A stretch of 64,000 nucleotides of DNA from Viscum album (taxonomy: Eukaryota; Streptophyta; Magnoliopsida; Santalales; Viscaceae), in NCBI GenBank assembly GCA_963277665.1, contig CAUJRU010000140.1, forward strand, positions 806,001 through 870,000, read 5' to 3'. Position numbers and translations under genes: made by a program. The notes beneath the pieces are model-generated. The model was not told the DNA's origin and ran no database searches. It saw only the letters and a list, made by a program, of their open reading frames with translations. Of the stretch, positions 1 through 12,560 are shown piece after piece. Within the stretch, counting starts at the first letter, position 1; each line of letters opens with the position of its first letter.

Positions 1-1562
1 ACGATTGAATGAAAACTTGTCACCATTCCTTGGGTCACTTGTTTCAAACCTTTGGACATGGGTGGTCTTGGTATTAACAATCTTATGATTTTTAATAAAT
101 CTCTTCAAGCGAAGATGACTTGGAATCTGATCCATAACAACTCTGATTCTTTGTACTTCCTCAAGAAAAGATTTGTTACCAAGCATCAAAATGGAAAACT
201 AGGTCACATCACTTCTTCCATCTGGCCCTCCATTAGACATTCTTTCCTTAATATCACGAACAAATCTAGATAGACAGTTAGTGCTAATTCCTCTTTGAAT
301 TTCTAGATGGACAACTGGACTAGTGTCCCCTTAATCTCTATGTTGACATCCAACACTACTCTTGGAAACACCAAATCCACTATCAAGGATTTTGTTAACT
401 CCCATAACATCTCCCTTCCAAATCACACCAGTCACATCATTGAAAACTATTATTTTTCAAACACGGGCGATTTCCTCCTTTGGGAACCTACTTTTAATGA
501 AGTCCTTGACTCGAAAAGATTCTACAAAAATAACTTCAACAATTGTTTTTCTAATTTGTTTTGGTTGAAAGCCTTTAACAAACCGTGGATCAAGCCCTTG
601 AGACTTACTCTTATTTGGAATGTTTCCCATAATAGGGTCCCCACTGATGTGTGACTTCAATCCTTTGGGATTCCTCTTTGTTATAGATGTCATCTATGCA
701 ATCAACACCGCGAGGATGCTAACCATTTGGTCTTGTCATGTGCTATAACTACAGATCTTTGGAATTACACTTTTGACATTTTGGGTTACAGATGGTCACT
801 TCCCATTACTATCAGCTCTCAATTATAGAACTATGTTAATTGGGACTCTTCTAAGAAAAACAAGAATCATTTTTTGATTACAGTGGTGGAACTCCTGTAT
901 GTGATCTGGTATGAAAGAAATAATCTTATTTATAATAATTTCTCACTTAGTCTCAATGGAGGTAAAACATGTATTCTCATTTCCATCAAGGATGCTACTT
1001 CTCTTCAGAAAGATCATTGTCACAACTCTGTTGGTGATTTTGAGATCATTCGCCATCTTCGGATTGCGGGCTCTTTTAGGCAACCTCGACACACCATTGA
1101 GGACTTCTGGAAGTCTCTTCTTCCAGGATGGATCAAAGTGAATGTCGACGGCACCTATAGAGGAAATCTGGGTCCGAGAGGTTGTGGTACCATTTTAGAG
1201 ACTTTCTTGGCAGATGCCTGGGCTGCTTCTTTAGTGGATGTGGTACGGCCTCAGCATTGGAAGAGAAAATGTTGGGAGTGATTCATGTAGTAGCCTTTTC
1301 CAAACAAAAGGGTTGGAGAAAGCTGTCGATTGAATGTGATTAAACCACTGTTGTTGAAGCTACATAGAAAGGTGTGGTGCACCTTGCGTGGTCGCTTACC
1401 TATTAATGGATGAAATTCCTTTATTTTCTCATGGATCTCAACTACATTGCCACTCATGTGTTTTGGGAAGCGAACATGGTTGCTGATAGTCATGCCAACA
1501 AAGGGGTCAATCGGGATATTACCTGGCTGGATGATTTTCCTGATGTTTCGATCCCCTTTTAG
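1..1562 (+). pseudogene. LINE ORF2 remnant: RT end, zinc-knuckle region, RNase H
   Basis: Frame 1 runs from base 1 to 1281, with in-frame stops at 10-12, 271-273, 304-306, 652-654 and 826-828. The start GGLGINNLMIFNKSLQAK (about 61-114) is the typical segment after the LINE RT domain. A zinc-binding pattern C-x2-C-x2-C followed by ANHLVLSC and LW lies at 679-760, as in the zf-RVT family. YERNNLIYNN (about 910-940) leads to the RNase H domain, which opens with WIKVNVDGTYRGN (about 1130-1170) and keeps the first catalytic Asp in NVDG. Between about 1195 and 1248 the reading moves to frame 3 and continues to a TAG at 1560-1562. That part has stops at 1341, 1365 and 1404, and shows the WEANMVADSHAN segment typical of the RNase H end. 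It would have copied LINE RNA into DNA; here it is dead. Confidence 0.85.
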
Positions 1563-1672
1563 ATAAGGATTGTAATAAGATTCCATCTTTCAAACTTTTG
1601 TAACTCCTCTTCTTTTTTGAGAAATAAATATCACCTTGGTCTTTGACTGAGGTACCACCTCCTAAAAAAATA
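1563..1672 (+). other. LINE 3' untranslated region and A-rich terminus
   Basis: After the RNase H stop the sequence is T-rich, carries AATAAATAT near 1622 as a possible polyadenylation-type signal, and ends in CCTAAAAAAATAAAC. This is the usual layout at the 3' end of plant L1 elements. Sequence beyond about 1675 switches to the AT-rich, C/G-poor composition of the rest of the window, which I take as the insertion border. Confidence 0.55.
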
Positions 1673-2594
1673 AACTCATAATAACATTATGGTATCCATA
1701 ACTCTTACGTTAATTATGATAAATTTTATTCCTAAAAAATTCACAGTCTGTGGATGTTTTCGGAATATAATATTCAATATACCATTGGTACTACAATTCA
1801 CCAATTTAATTCATGATGAAAAATACACACATAATTCATTTTTTTATTTTAATATTGTTTCTTCTTTTTCCTAGGGGGTATCATTTAGAATAGGGAATTT
1901 GCTGAGATAATGATTTGGTTCACCATATTTAATACAAGGAACTATAAATTGGTCCCAAGGATTGGATTTATTTCCTTCCATCAATATCATCATTTTTACT
2001 CAAAAATTCATTGATTTATTCCATTTATTTCCATAGATAATGAATTTTCCCATTACATTGAGACTCTTTATTGGGATTTTCCTTCCACCTTTCTAATGTG
2101 ATATAAATCTATCATTATTTCCCTCATGTTCTCTATCACCCCAACTCTTAACCAACTATATCCTTCTCTTATTAGTTGTTTCTGGGAGTTGGTTAGGGTA
2201 TATGTTATTAATTTTTTTTTGGAAATGAATTGGAAATAAGAATATTATAATTCACTCATATCATCGTCCCATTTGATTTCTAACAGTCACGACATAGTCC
2301 TTCATGTTCAACATTTACTTTATTTCATTGTGTTCTAGTCCTTCGATAAAACCAAGATGCATACTATGAGAAATAATAATTGTATTCGAAAAACCACATA
2401 ATCATCTATAAAATTTAGAAATAATGAAATATTATTTTCAATATAAGACACATTTAGTATAACTTATGTCATTAAATTCCATCATAAATTAGAATAAGTA
2501 AGAAGGATTTTTAAAAAAAAATTGAATTATCCTAAGCATATTCATTGTGTTTGTCGAACTAAATACATTGAAAGGCCTTTTTTCATGCACCAAG
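1673..2594. other. Unassigned AT-rich stretch between LINE and LTR E
   Basis: No coding frame is supportable. At 2149-2195 an 8-9-bp inverted pair (AACCAACT at 2150-2157, AGTTGGTT at 2187-2194) forms a potential hairpin with a loop of about 29 bases. The block 1873-2280 looks slightly less degenerate than its neighbours and could be a small DNA element, but I found no convincing terminal inverted repeats. The end next to 2594 has the primer-site-like motif listed separately, so part of this stretch may be internal sequence of a minus-strand element. Confidence 0.3.
2578..2594 (-). other. Possible primer-binding site next to LTR E
   Basis: Read on the minus strand, the end of LTR E (TTGACTTGATCATCA) is followed by CTTGGTGCATGAAAA. 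The same junction recurs at 35318-35333 (CTTGGTGCGTGGAAA) and, more altered, at 10326-10340 and 14470-14482. A TGG just downstream of a 5' LTR is where a tRNA 3' end pairs to prime reverse transcription. The bases after TGGT do not match the initiator-Met site TGGTATCAGAGC well, so the tRNA is unresolved. Confidence 0.4.
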
Positions 2595-5588
2595 TGATGA
2601 TCAAGTCAACCCAAATGAAACTATTTCAATGTTATTACCCATTGCTCTATATATTTCAGAGCCACATCCACTAGTATTATCCCATCATGGACATATTTCA
2701 GAAATAACAACAAAATATCTACCTTACCGAAACATTAATATTTTCTTATATATTTATCCGCATAGACAATAACTGGTTTACGAGTTCTAATCTTTATTTT
2801 TATAAATAAATTTACATATTATTCTACTAGACATTCTTTTATACAAACTACAATGGTCCAAACCCCAATATCATGGAGGCTATATTTTCTTTATTATATT
2901 GGAATACGACACACAGAATCACATCTCTATGGACTGAATAAATTAATAGTCCTAGTATAATAGATACATTCATGATACCCATATCACATTTGAATAAAAA
3001 TTTATAACATTTATTTTCTCATGAATATCCTAATTCCCTCCATAAAATACATTCATATATTTCATAGTATGTGTCAGTGATTCCTTATAAAGGAAAAAAT
3101 ATGGGTGATCTAAAATGCTGAATAAGTGTTATGTATATATGAATCTTTCATGAATGAATAAGCTTAATCAAAATGGAAAGAAAAATAACTAAACACACAT
3201 TCCATTTAATTAATTATAATAGAATAATAAATATGGGATGTTATGTAATGGAAATAATCATTAACTTATTCAATATCAATAATACTATAAATGTATAAGG
3301 AATAATCAATAGGGAAATGTAAAAATAAATAACACATGGCATTTAATCAATAAACTAAGAGTGAAATGAATCCAAAGACACCATCATAGTGAAAGATTCT
3401 AGGATAATAAAAAAATATCAATGATGTAAACGATTAATTTTTGGAAATAATGTATCCTAAGATTATCATACCTATACCACCAATATCTATCCTCATTAAT
3501 TATTTTAAATGATGGGTAGAAACCCATTTAACTAAGGATTTCTATTTAATTATTCCCATTAGATAATCGATGCGTCTAGGTGATATCTATAGCTAGAAAC
3601 CACCCTAGTATTTCATGTCCAAATAATTAATCACATATCAAACAATCCATTTAATTCATTAACAATGTTTCTTATCAAAAAATATCTGTATTGAGTAAAA
3701 TATACATATTAATCGATATTTCCCCAGATAAACAAATGAATTTAAATATATAAAATCCATTTGTAGAAATGATATTTTAATTTTGAAATAGAAAAAATAC
3801 AAGATAAATAATATAGTTATATACTGGAATTTTATTTCCCAATGATCATTGAAAAGAGAATATTTTAGGGGAATGATATTGACTACAAAAATGAAGCATG
3901 GAAGTAAATGTCAATATTATCATTGGTAAACATAATTACAAACCATCTAGAAGAATGAAAATTAAGGTAGTACTAAAACATATCCCATGTAGATTATATT
4001 CAAAATAATTGATTGTTTTAATAAAAAAATATAAATACCACAAAAAATATTTATTAAATTTTTTGAGTAAAATATCATTTTGATTATGAAAATAAATTTT
4101 CAAAACCTAAAACATTCTTAGAATCTTATTCATTGAATGTAAATTTTAAAAGGAATGAATTTACAGAATATTTGTTAAAAATTTTTATTGAATAATATCA
4201 TTGTAAACATGAAAACTAATCATCAAATAAATTATGGTCATGATTGTGGGAAATTCCTTACATGCCATAACAGATAAAAAGAACATTTATTTTGCACATA
4301 AAAATGGTAGAATGGGGACATTCTAGAAAAATGATATGAAAATTCCTTTATAATTTTTTATAATGTAAAAATGGTTAAATATTTATTTAATAAATCATTT
4401 TTAAACTTTTTGTAACATTTATGAAAACATCTATAGAAAATAATGTTATGGAAGAAAACGAATTTTTGACCTAAGATTGAATTTAAGTCAAAATCGATTA
4501 GAAATTATTTCGCAATTATTTTCTCAGATAAGTTTAAAATGTATCTATTACATGATAAATAATTTAATTAACATCGTAAAAAAAATTAAATGGGTTTATT
4601 GGACAATTATAAAATTATTTCTTTCCACTAAAATTCAATCATAAAAATCTCAATTATAATGTGATTGTGAAATAATCCCTTATAGGGATCATAACATTGA
4701 TGTGAGAATTAGTCAATTAATATAATATTTTTATCAATTATAAGTCCAAATAAAACCATATAAAATAAAAAAATATATAATAAAAAGTCATTATACACGT
4801 AATTGTGGAATATCAAAGATGTTGAAGAAGTAATATAAGCCAATGAAAATAAATTGAGCTATGAAATTATATAACAGTTGGTAAATTTTTATTCAAATAT
4901 GAGTTCATGATATAATTAAAATTGAAACATAAAATACCATCAATTATTATGTAAAAATTATATTACATACCAATGGGGTAGTATGTTTACAATATAAAAT
5001 AAATTAATTGCACAAAATTAAAATATGTTTCAATGATGGGAAATTAAAATAATGTCCCTTAGAACATGCTTCATTTTTGTTGAACTCTCTTTAACCTTCA
5101 TTGTTGTAGTTTTACACAATTTATTGAATTACAATAAAATCATATTAGTATTTATAATATTATATGTTTTCATTTTATAAAATTTAATCAGATATATGTT
5201 AATAATATTTCATTATTTTCATCGATTTGGCTGTTAATTCCCTTGTTTCTCATTAACAATTTTCAAGCATGTTATGATTTTTGGGTATATTATATACTTT
5301 CATCATCTCCAAAATAACAATATTGAAATAAATTTTATATCTATACATTAATTTTATATTAAAAAAAAATCCTGAAATATAGTATGACAAACGAATTACA
5401 TTAATATCATAGATTTGGTAGGTCGGACAAACGCATAGATAATGTTCATGTTTATCAAAAATACATAAGGAAAGAGGTAAGTAATATTTCATATTTAATG
5501 AGAAATAAATATATCATAAATAACATTTTAATTCTTTATATATATATAATTATATCAATCATTTGGTGTGGTGATGAAAATAAATTAG

Positions 5589-6060
5589 CATCTCTCCATG
5601 TTGGTGGTAGACCATGCATACATGAATGATGTTAACATCTTTATGTGAGTGAAAAGATAAGAAAAATTAGATAACACATTATAATTTTATAATGATAAAT
5701 ATTTCTTGAATATTATTATTATTTAATTTATATGTCATATAAAAAATAACATTATACTTATCACCTTCCATGTAAAGCATTAGTATAAGACGAGTCACAT
5801 CTCTTTGCAAGGTGGTAGTCTGTCATACACACGAGCGATGTTATCATATCTCAAATAAAATGGAAATTAGAAGAATATATATATATATATATATAATATA
5901 ATTTTACCAGAGCTATAAAAATGTTATAAATATCATATATATATATATATCTTAGATCCATTATTTTACATAACCATGATTGGTGATAATTGAAGAGTGA
6001 ATGACATCAGTTCATTAGGCGGTTGTCCATAATACACATGAATGCTGATTTCATTAAACA
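5589..6060. repeat. Triplicated 208-bp block in LTR E
   Basis: Three degenerate copies of a block with the core GGTGGTAG followed by ACACATGAATGATGTTA lie with cores at 5603, 5811 and 6018, spacing 208 and 207 bp. Equivalent triplets occur at 16195-16610, 31210-31625 and 38160-38590. Confidence 0.65.
5874..5952. repeat. (TA)n microsatellites
   Basis: Alternating TA/AT runs at about 5874-5895 and 5935-5952, lying between copies 2 and 3 of the triplicated block. Confidence 0.8.
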
Positions 6061-7723
6061 TTTAATAGAATTTTAGTGGGATTATGTCATTACCATAACA
6101 TTAAAAAATATCATTATATTTATTATAATGTTTTTATTATGTCATTAATCGTTATTATGAATTGTACGAGGTGGAGAAGAAAAAATGAATACACTCATTG
6201 AATAACATCACCCCCTCTTTAAGAAGAAACCTTAGGTTTAAAAAAATTGCTTTGAAGGAATCATTTTTTATAAAAACTAATACTTATAAGATTTGGTTAT
6301 GGATTTTTTTTCTGTTAATTTTTTAGGGTTTTTAAGAAAAAATTGCATATGAGTTGGGAGTAATTTATTAGAGTGAGTTTCATTTTATAATTGAGGATGT
6401 TTGGACGTTTTCTAAATACCCAATGTTATTAAATAATGGGAGGTCACTCTAACATAATTTTTATAAATTTTCCTTAATAATTTATGGGAGGGATGTTATC
6501 GTTTTGTAAGAACTTTCCTAAAGAAATAATACCTGTTTTTAAAATTTCATTCCTTATCCTTTATGTTTACTCTAATTTTACAATTTTAATTTCCACCACA
6601 ATAATTAGTATTTTAACCTAGGTAATTAAATCATCAAGACTAGAGAAATTATTATTATTAGATAATGTGGAACTACATATTATAAATATGAAATAAAATT
6701 TATAATATAAAAAACATATTTGTATAGAAAATTAATTTTAACACGAGCACAAGTAACATTGAAAAAAACTTTTAACCTTAATCATTTTATTTTTTTATTT
6801 CATTAATAATTTTTTTAAAAAAAAATAATGTGAACATAGTAGAAAATATGTTTTATTCTCGTCCCAAATATGTAACCCATTTACATAATTCAATTAATAT
6901 AATATGAAATTTTAATTTTAAATTAATCTTGTGGATGCGATGAGGAAGAATGTTCTAAAATTGAAAATGTTCAATGTTTATAACATTTTATTTCAAAATT
7001 CAAATTAGAAATTATGAAAATTATGAAAATTCTATTAATTGATATATAATATTTCTAATATTACTTTAAAACCAATTAAATTGATAATTTAATAGTATAA
7101 TGTTTTTAAATAAAATGCATGTTGTAAATTAAAAATAAGTATTGTTCATTATTCGTCAAAAATAATTTCATACAAATCCCAATAAATCACCTTAAAATTA
7201 TTTTTATTATTTATTTCCTCGAATTAGTTTCAAATGGTAATTTTTTATGAATTTTTTATGTATTAATTTTAAAATTTTTGTGAAATTTTCTACTAAACCA
7301 TCCATAAAAAATAAATTTCTTTAGAAATTTAAATGATTATTTTCTTATTTATAATAAATAGATAACCATAATTTTCTTAATTTTTTAAATCCTCTTAATA
7401 CCCACCATTTCAAAAAATAGTTGTTAACTATTGTATAAAATAATAATATTTTAACAATAGTTCACATTTTTTTATAAACTCACAAGTGTGTGTAATATAT
7501 GTTAAAGTCCGTGATGCATGTAACCCAAGTTAAAATCCTTGATCATTGTAATGTAATCTTTGATTTTTTTTTTGTAATGAAAACTATTAAAGATATTAAA
7601 TTTATATAAAAATAAATATATAATATTTTTTTGGTGTAATATTTTATTCTATTCTTGGTGTTTGGTGTCACGTATTCTATAATATTTAATTTTATTATTT
7701 TTAGAAATTAAGGTGTTATAACA

Positions 7724-10340
7724 TCTGCATCCTCTCATAGAAATTGTGAAATAAAAAATTCAGTTATGTTTATAGTAGACTATCTACTTAAAAAAATGAT
7801 ACAATTCATTTTCCATCATCACCTCTCACGGCTTTTCCTGATGATGGAATTAATATTTATATATGATATTCCATATATACTAATCATTATATTAAATTAA
7901 TATATCATATACATTATTAAATGAACATCCATTAATAAATGATAACATATTTCATGTGTAGAGAAGACTACATACTCATGATGTGATGTGATTAATTTTT
8001 ATAACCCCATCACATAGAGATATATGTAGGTGTAATTAATGAAATAATATGTTGCTTATGATATAATTATATTTATATAAATATAGAAAATCCAATATCC
8101 TTTTTCCATCATGTTCATTGAAAAAAAATGTTATTAAGGCATACAAATGACTTACCATCTCAATGCTTATAAAATAGTCCATTTATCCAAATCAATATTT
8201 ATTATTGGTTTTAATGTTATTGTTAATATATTACAATGATAACTTCTTAATTATTATTTATCTATAGCTAATGAAATTGTATTTTCATTTACCTTAGTCA
8301 ACATTCCATATTGATTTCTGATATATAAGCCAAAATTGATCAATGTATATGAGTTTAACCTAAATATTTATTTAATTGAGATAAACATGATTATAATTAA
8401 ACTAAAAGGGATAATAATAGATAAATATAATTTCAGTAAAGTTTAGAATTAATATTAGTCTTTCATTCCAGGTGATAAATAATGTAATTAAAAAATCTTT
8501 CTTGAGGAAACAGATCACTCTAAACTACCATTTTCTTTGGGTTATGTGGGCCCCATCCCTAACCCACATTCCTAATCTCTTGAAAATAATATAATGGTTC
8601 AAAATTATGTATATATGTCTCTCCCAAATATACTCATTTTTCATCCATTTATTTTATACGGTTATATATTCCTACGTGTATTCATGAATAAATTCATTAT
8701 AAATTTTCATTTGATTATGATCTGATGGAAGATTTGGAAAGACATTTTTAAGGGTATTTATTATGTTAGGACTTATTATTGATTTCCATTTTGTGGAAAA
8801 CATAAATCATGAACATTTTATAATGGTTTCACATAGATAGTTCTCCAATTAAATGTGTAAACCATTTGTCTCATTAGATGTCATGAATAGAATTTGTGAT
8901 TATTCATAATCCATTCTAGGACATTTCCCACCATGTGATATTAACTTGGTAGCTATTCTTGGCTTAGGATTATTTCATGTTATATGATTTATCTACATTT
9001 CCAATGATATTCTGATCATATTATATAATGTTATTTATGTTTTTCTCTCATGTGATTACTCTTGACCATTCTCTACTTTGATATCAAATTATATTTTTGA
9101 CTCACATGTTATGCTTTCTAATCTACATTATTCATGTTTCTAGGAATTTTAGCACACACATTTATTTCATGTACACCCATTGTGTCTCTATGATATTTAT
9201 GTGGTATTATGGATTTAAGATCCCATTATTTATACTAAAATTTGCATTCCTTGTTTTAGTATTACAAACCAATTAATAAAAATATACAATGACACACGAT
9301 CATTGAGGATCTACTTATTAGATATATATGTTAAAAATAATGTACTAATATTTGTTAAAGGAATGGTTATATATATACCATACTCTAAAAACAATGATAT
9401 AGTGGTTATATTAAATTATCATAACAATTTACATGATTTTTCTAGGATAGAATTGTTTATTATTACAAAAACTCCTTGTACATAAATACAATACGTTTGA
9501 AAACATTAGAAACCACATGAATATATTGTGATAACCTGATTACCATTCCATTATATGACAATATTGGTTTCCTAGGTAATGTAAAACAAGTAATTGTGAT
9601 TTTATGATATATAGTTAATAGTAGAATATAATAGAATATTATTTTAGATAAACATGGAATATGTGATAGGGAATGAATAAATATACCACAAGAAGTCATA
9701 ATCAACTGAAACTGAGGGCATGATATATCTATGAATAAAAAAAAACATGTATACAATAATCATTTATCTCTGACAAAAAAAATAATGTTAAGGCCTTGGT
9801 CCAAGAAACATACATGATTTGGGAATATATAGACATTGGAACCCATCTAATGTTTTTTAATGAGATGGGTCGATGCAGCCATAAAAATTATAATTCCAAC
9901 CCCAAAAAATCAATTGATTAATCAAATTCATCCACAATAACTGTCATCATGCCTTTCATAACATTCCTAGTGAAACGTATTATTAATTAAGACATTGATA
10001 TCTATTTATAGGTACATAATAAGTGAAATAATAACCCATTCGAGAGGATAATGTGGATTTATAGGAGATAATCCCATTAAAATAGAAGATGTTTTGGGGT
10101 TATTTTCTATATAACATGATGTCCCCTTTGAAAATAAATATATTTGAGGGGATAATTCCAATGATTTTAGTTATCCATTGAATATAATAATTTCGGATAA
10201 TAGTTTTCATTAGAAGAATATCAATGAAATGGTAATAATTTTTCCCAATATTATTCAATAGCATGTGAATATTAAAATGAATATCCCATAGGAGTTTCTA
10301 TCCAGCTTTTCAGTCTCATTCATATAATAATGCATCAAGG
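7724..10340. other. Unassigned stretch between LTRs E and F, perhaps internal sequence
   Basis: Next to LTR E the minus strand reads CACAATTTCTATGAGAGGATGCAGA before TGTTATAACACC. This resembles the end of chromovirus pol plus a decayed polypurine tract. At the other end, 10326-10340, there is a primer-site-like motif. If both are real this is the internal part of a minus-strand element, but I could not read any gag or pol motif in it. The middle (about 8500-9700) has no match elsewhere in the window that I noticed. Confidence 0.3.
9841..9870. other. Perfect 8-bp hairpin
   Basis: ACCCATCT at 9841-9848 and AGATGGGT at 9863-9870 are exact reverse complements around a 14-base loop. No T-run or gene context makes it a terminator; it may be chance or a relic of a small inverted-repeat element. 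Confidence 0.45.
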
Positions 10341-11151
10341 TGATGATTGAGTCAATGTTCAACCAACCCTTTTATGTGTGACAACCCCTATGTCTATTTG
10401 TGCCACATCCACAACCACATTCCTATATCAAGAAAATGATGTAATTTCTAGGAAATTACAACCAATTTTACTTTTCCATAATATAGGATGCGTTTTACAG
10501 TAAATAAAAGGTATCTATTGAATCAAAAGAGTACAAGAGTTTGAAAAGAATATAGGCTTTTAAATCCATTAAATTTGTGGAGTAATAAGGAAAAACAAAT
10601 TCCTGGGAAATGAATGCTCCAAATAGAATAAAATATGTTCTCAACTTATCATGAGTCCAAAATATTGAATGTTGGGCCGGAAAACCCCAGTATAGGGAAT
10701 GAGTAACAGTGAAATCAAAAAATAGGAGAAGACATTGCTTAAACATAATCTTAAATTACCATAAATTAAATAATTTTAGGATTAACCACCTAAAAATGTA
10801 TTATATTCCCCACCTAAATTATATTAGACATACAATAAATAACATATCTCAAAGAGAGGGATTTCATAATGAAATTATTTACCACCGATCAATTTAATGA
10901 ATATGGGTAGGTAAAATTAATTTTGTCATTTTTTTATAAAAATATCTTTTTTGAAAAATCAAAAAACACAATCTTCATATAATATATTAATAAAAATATT
11001 AAAACCCAAATTTAATAGGGTAAAATAATGATCCATCATTCAAAAATTAAACTTTTTAATAATCCTACTAATAAAATTTTTTTAGTGTTCAATTTATTTT
11101 TGACATTTTAGGTTGTATAGTTTACCTAAAATAATTTAATATTAGGTATTA
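10341..11151 (-). mobile_element. LTR F, shortened, minus orientation
   Basis: On the minus strand it starts about TTTAATACCTAATA at 11151, directly after a polypurine tract and pol end, and ends GACTCAATCATCA at 10341, matching the ends of LTRs C, D and E. The stretch 10480-10700 is alignable with 25215-25400 in LTR C (shared GGATG..TTTTACA and TTTAAATCC motifs). At only 0.8 kb it must have lost most of the LTR, including the triplicated block. An altered TGAGCT/AGCTCACCC signature sits near 10903, 570 bp from the LTR end, the same spacing as in LTRs D and E. Confidence 0.55.
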
Positions 11152-11190
11152 AATTCCCTCCCTCCCACTACATAGTTTCATCCTCAAAAT
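11152..11190 (-). other. Polypurine tract and pol end, segment F/A
   Basis: The minus strand reads AATTTTGAGGATGAAACTAT then GTAGTGGGAGGGAGGGAAT immediately before the LTR start. This is the well-known Tekay/Del arrangement, in which the pol end (...GAGGACGAAATTC...) runs into a G-rich tract used to prime plus-strand DNA synthesis. Confidence 0.7.
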
Positions 11191-11499
11191 TATTGAAAAT
11201 ATAGTAAATTTAAAATATATTCTTACAAATACATTATTGATTCCTAAGGATTCACTAATGCCTTTTTAGACCTGTGTTTTCTTTAAAGGAAATTCCCAAA
11301 TGGAGTTCTCTTATTCTATAACTCTTCATCTTAGGTATTAAAAATCTGGATAAGTTCATCAATATATGAAATCTCTAAATTCAACTCTATTCTATCAGAA
11401 GTGTGCACATGTGTTGGATATCACATGTATTCCCTCAGAAATAAAATCGCTGAATATATTGTCTAATTTAAAACGGCTTTGAGGGTATAAATCTACCCC

Positions 11500-11870
11500 C
11501 ATATTAAATTTATCATTGAAATTGGTGTATATAATAGAAATTAAAAATTATGGAAAAACATCCTTATAGAATTATAATTCATCATGGTTTCCTCTTCTAA
11601 CATGTGGTTTTTCGAATGGACATTCACCAATTGAGTTGTCTGATTAGTTATAAATTAGTCTCAGGTATTAAAAATCATGAGTTGTTCTTCATTATAATAA
11701 TATTCGGGCTCCAAATCTATTACCACTAATGCAGGGACATGAATTGGATTTGGAATTTATTTTATGACTTATAAATCATTGAAATAGTAGTGTACATTAG
11801 AAAGGTTGGGATGAATAACCAATTGGTAAGAGGCATCTCCAATTCATTCCAACATATCATATGTTTCAAT
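11500..11870 (-). pseudogene. Integrase C-terminus (GPY/F module) and chromodomain tail
   Basis: Around 11770-11870 the minus strand reads ETYDML, a stop, IGDASYQLVIHPNLSNVH, matching the family pattern 'feilerIGdvaYrLalpp.LsnVHdvFHVS'. Next, at 11700-11756, comes NPIHVPALVVIDLEPEYYYN, equivalent to 'DPSHVl.LeP..l...ltYeE'. Then, at 11560-11640, comes NHMLEEETMMN, equivalent to the chromodomain stretch 'NHsvEEATWE'. In live elements this part binds DNA and methylated histone tails and steers integration to heterochromatin. Stops break it repeatedly. The lineage call is firm; function is lost. Confidence 0.75.
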
Positions 11871-12284
11871 GTAATGTGGTTTTAATTCCCATATCTACAC
11901 CATCTTACTACTTCCTTCTATGGTGAAAGCTTTAAGAATACATGATCCACACATTGAAATTCAATGTCTATTCATTGAATACATAAATAAATAATTTTTA
12001 GTCTCTAGTATTTTAAAATATGATCATGAATTTTTGATACTTTAATATTTTTTTCCTCAACATGTTTTATTGTAACTATATTTATTTCTCATTTTATTCA
12101 AAATAGGTTGGAGTAAAACACATATTCGGATATAGTTCGTCAAATGGTACAATCTAAACACTCATATGGGAGATATTATAATATTAATATTACAACAAAG
12201 GTAGATACTAATTCTACAAACCATTTAAGTAAATAAAACACGATGTCATCAGGTTTTATAAAGTCTAGATAGTCATTATTATCT

Positions 12285-12560
12285 TCCCATTAGTATTGGG
12301 ATGATAAGAGATTCATAAATTAATCTCATTATTGAGAGGCATTTTTTGAATGTTCCATAATTTATTTTGGAACTGGAGGTGAAGATTGGATATGATTAAT
12401 TGTGGTTCCCCATAAAGAATTTTTTTATTAATAGAGAGGTGGGAATGTTGTTTAAGGGATATTTCATCACTTATAGTTAATAAATAAGATTAATTATTAA
12501 GATGGTAGATGAATCCCCATACGGAATCATTATTCTATAGTCATAATGAGTATAGAGAAA
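12285..12560 (-). pseudogene. Integrase catalytic core remnant
   Basis: Minus-strand translation at 12285-12415 gives YGEPQLIISNLHLQFQNKLW and, after about 16 residues and one stop, ISYHPNTNG. The family consensus is 'hGvP.sIvSDRDpRFtSrFW...STAYHPQTDGQ'. The second catalytic Asp (SDR) is Asn here, as a G-to-A change would give. The stretch 12490-12560 aligns at DNA level with the segment around the first catalytic Asp (VDRLTKSAHFLP). The stretch 11900-12280 has the right length and wording for the region between core and C-terminus. Confidence 0.75.

Larger units (their letters stand above)
1..1672 (+). mobile_element. LINE (plant L1-type), 3' part, cut by the window's left edge
   Basis: This is the 3' end of a non-LTR retrotransposon. 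It holds the end of ORF2 followed by a short 3' untranslated stretch and an A-rich end (the CCTAAAAAAATAAAC region near 1660-1675). Domain order is RT C-terminal part, zinc-knuckle-like region, then RNase H, as is usual for plant L1 elements. Base composition is visibly richer in G and C than the rest of the window and the coding frame is still easy to follow, so the insertion is probably much younger than the surrounding LTR-element debris. The left end is missing because the window starts inside it. No target-site duplication could be checked. Confidence 0.85.
2595..7723 (-). mobile_element. LTR E, Ty3/gypsy (Tekay/Del-like), minus orientation
   Basis: On the minus strand this block starts TGTTATAACACC (top-strand end at 7723) and ends GATCATCA (top-strand start TGATGATC at 2595), so it has TG...CA ends. 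Its last 40 bases match the ends of blocks C (25066), D (35334) and F (10341). The stretch 4200-4480 matches 36960-37210 in LTR D, including a shared AAATTATGGTCAT motif and a shared TTTTGCACAT motif. The triplicated block at 5589-6060 matches those in LTRs A, C and D. A motif near 3101 (GGGTGATCTAAA...GAATAAG) is an altered form of the TGAGCT...AGCTCACCC signature seen in Tekay/Del LTRs. The length of 5.1 kb is long but suits this lineage. Confidence 0.6.

Noticed and set aside
1251..1586. A 111-codon open frame on the minus strand.
   Set aside because: It is antisense to the LINE RNase H domain.
1873..2280. A possible MITE.
   Set aside because: No convincing terminal inverted repeats or target-site duplication could be found; only an internal hairpin remains.
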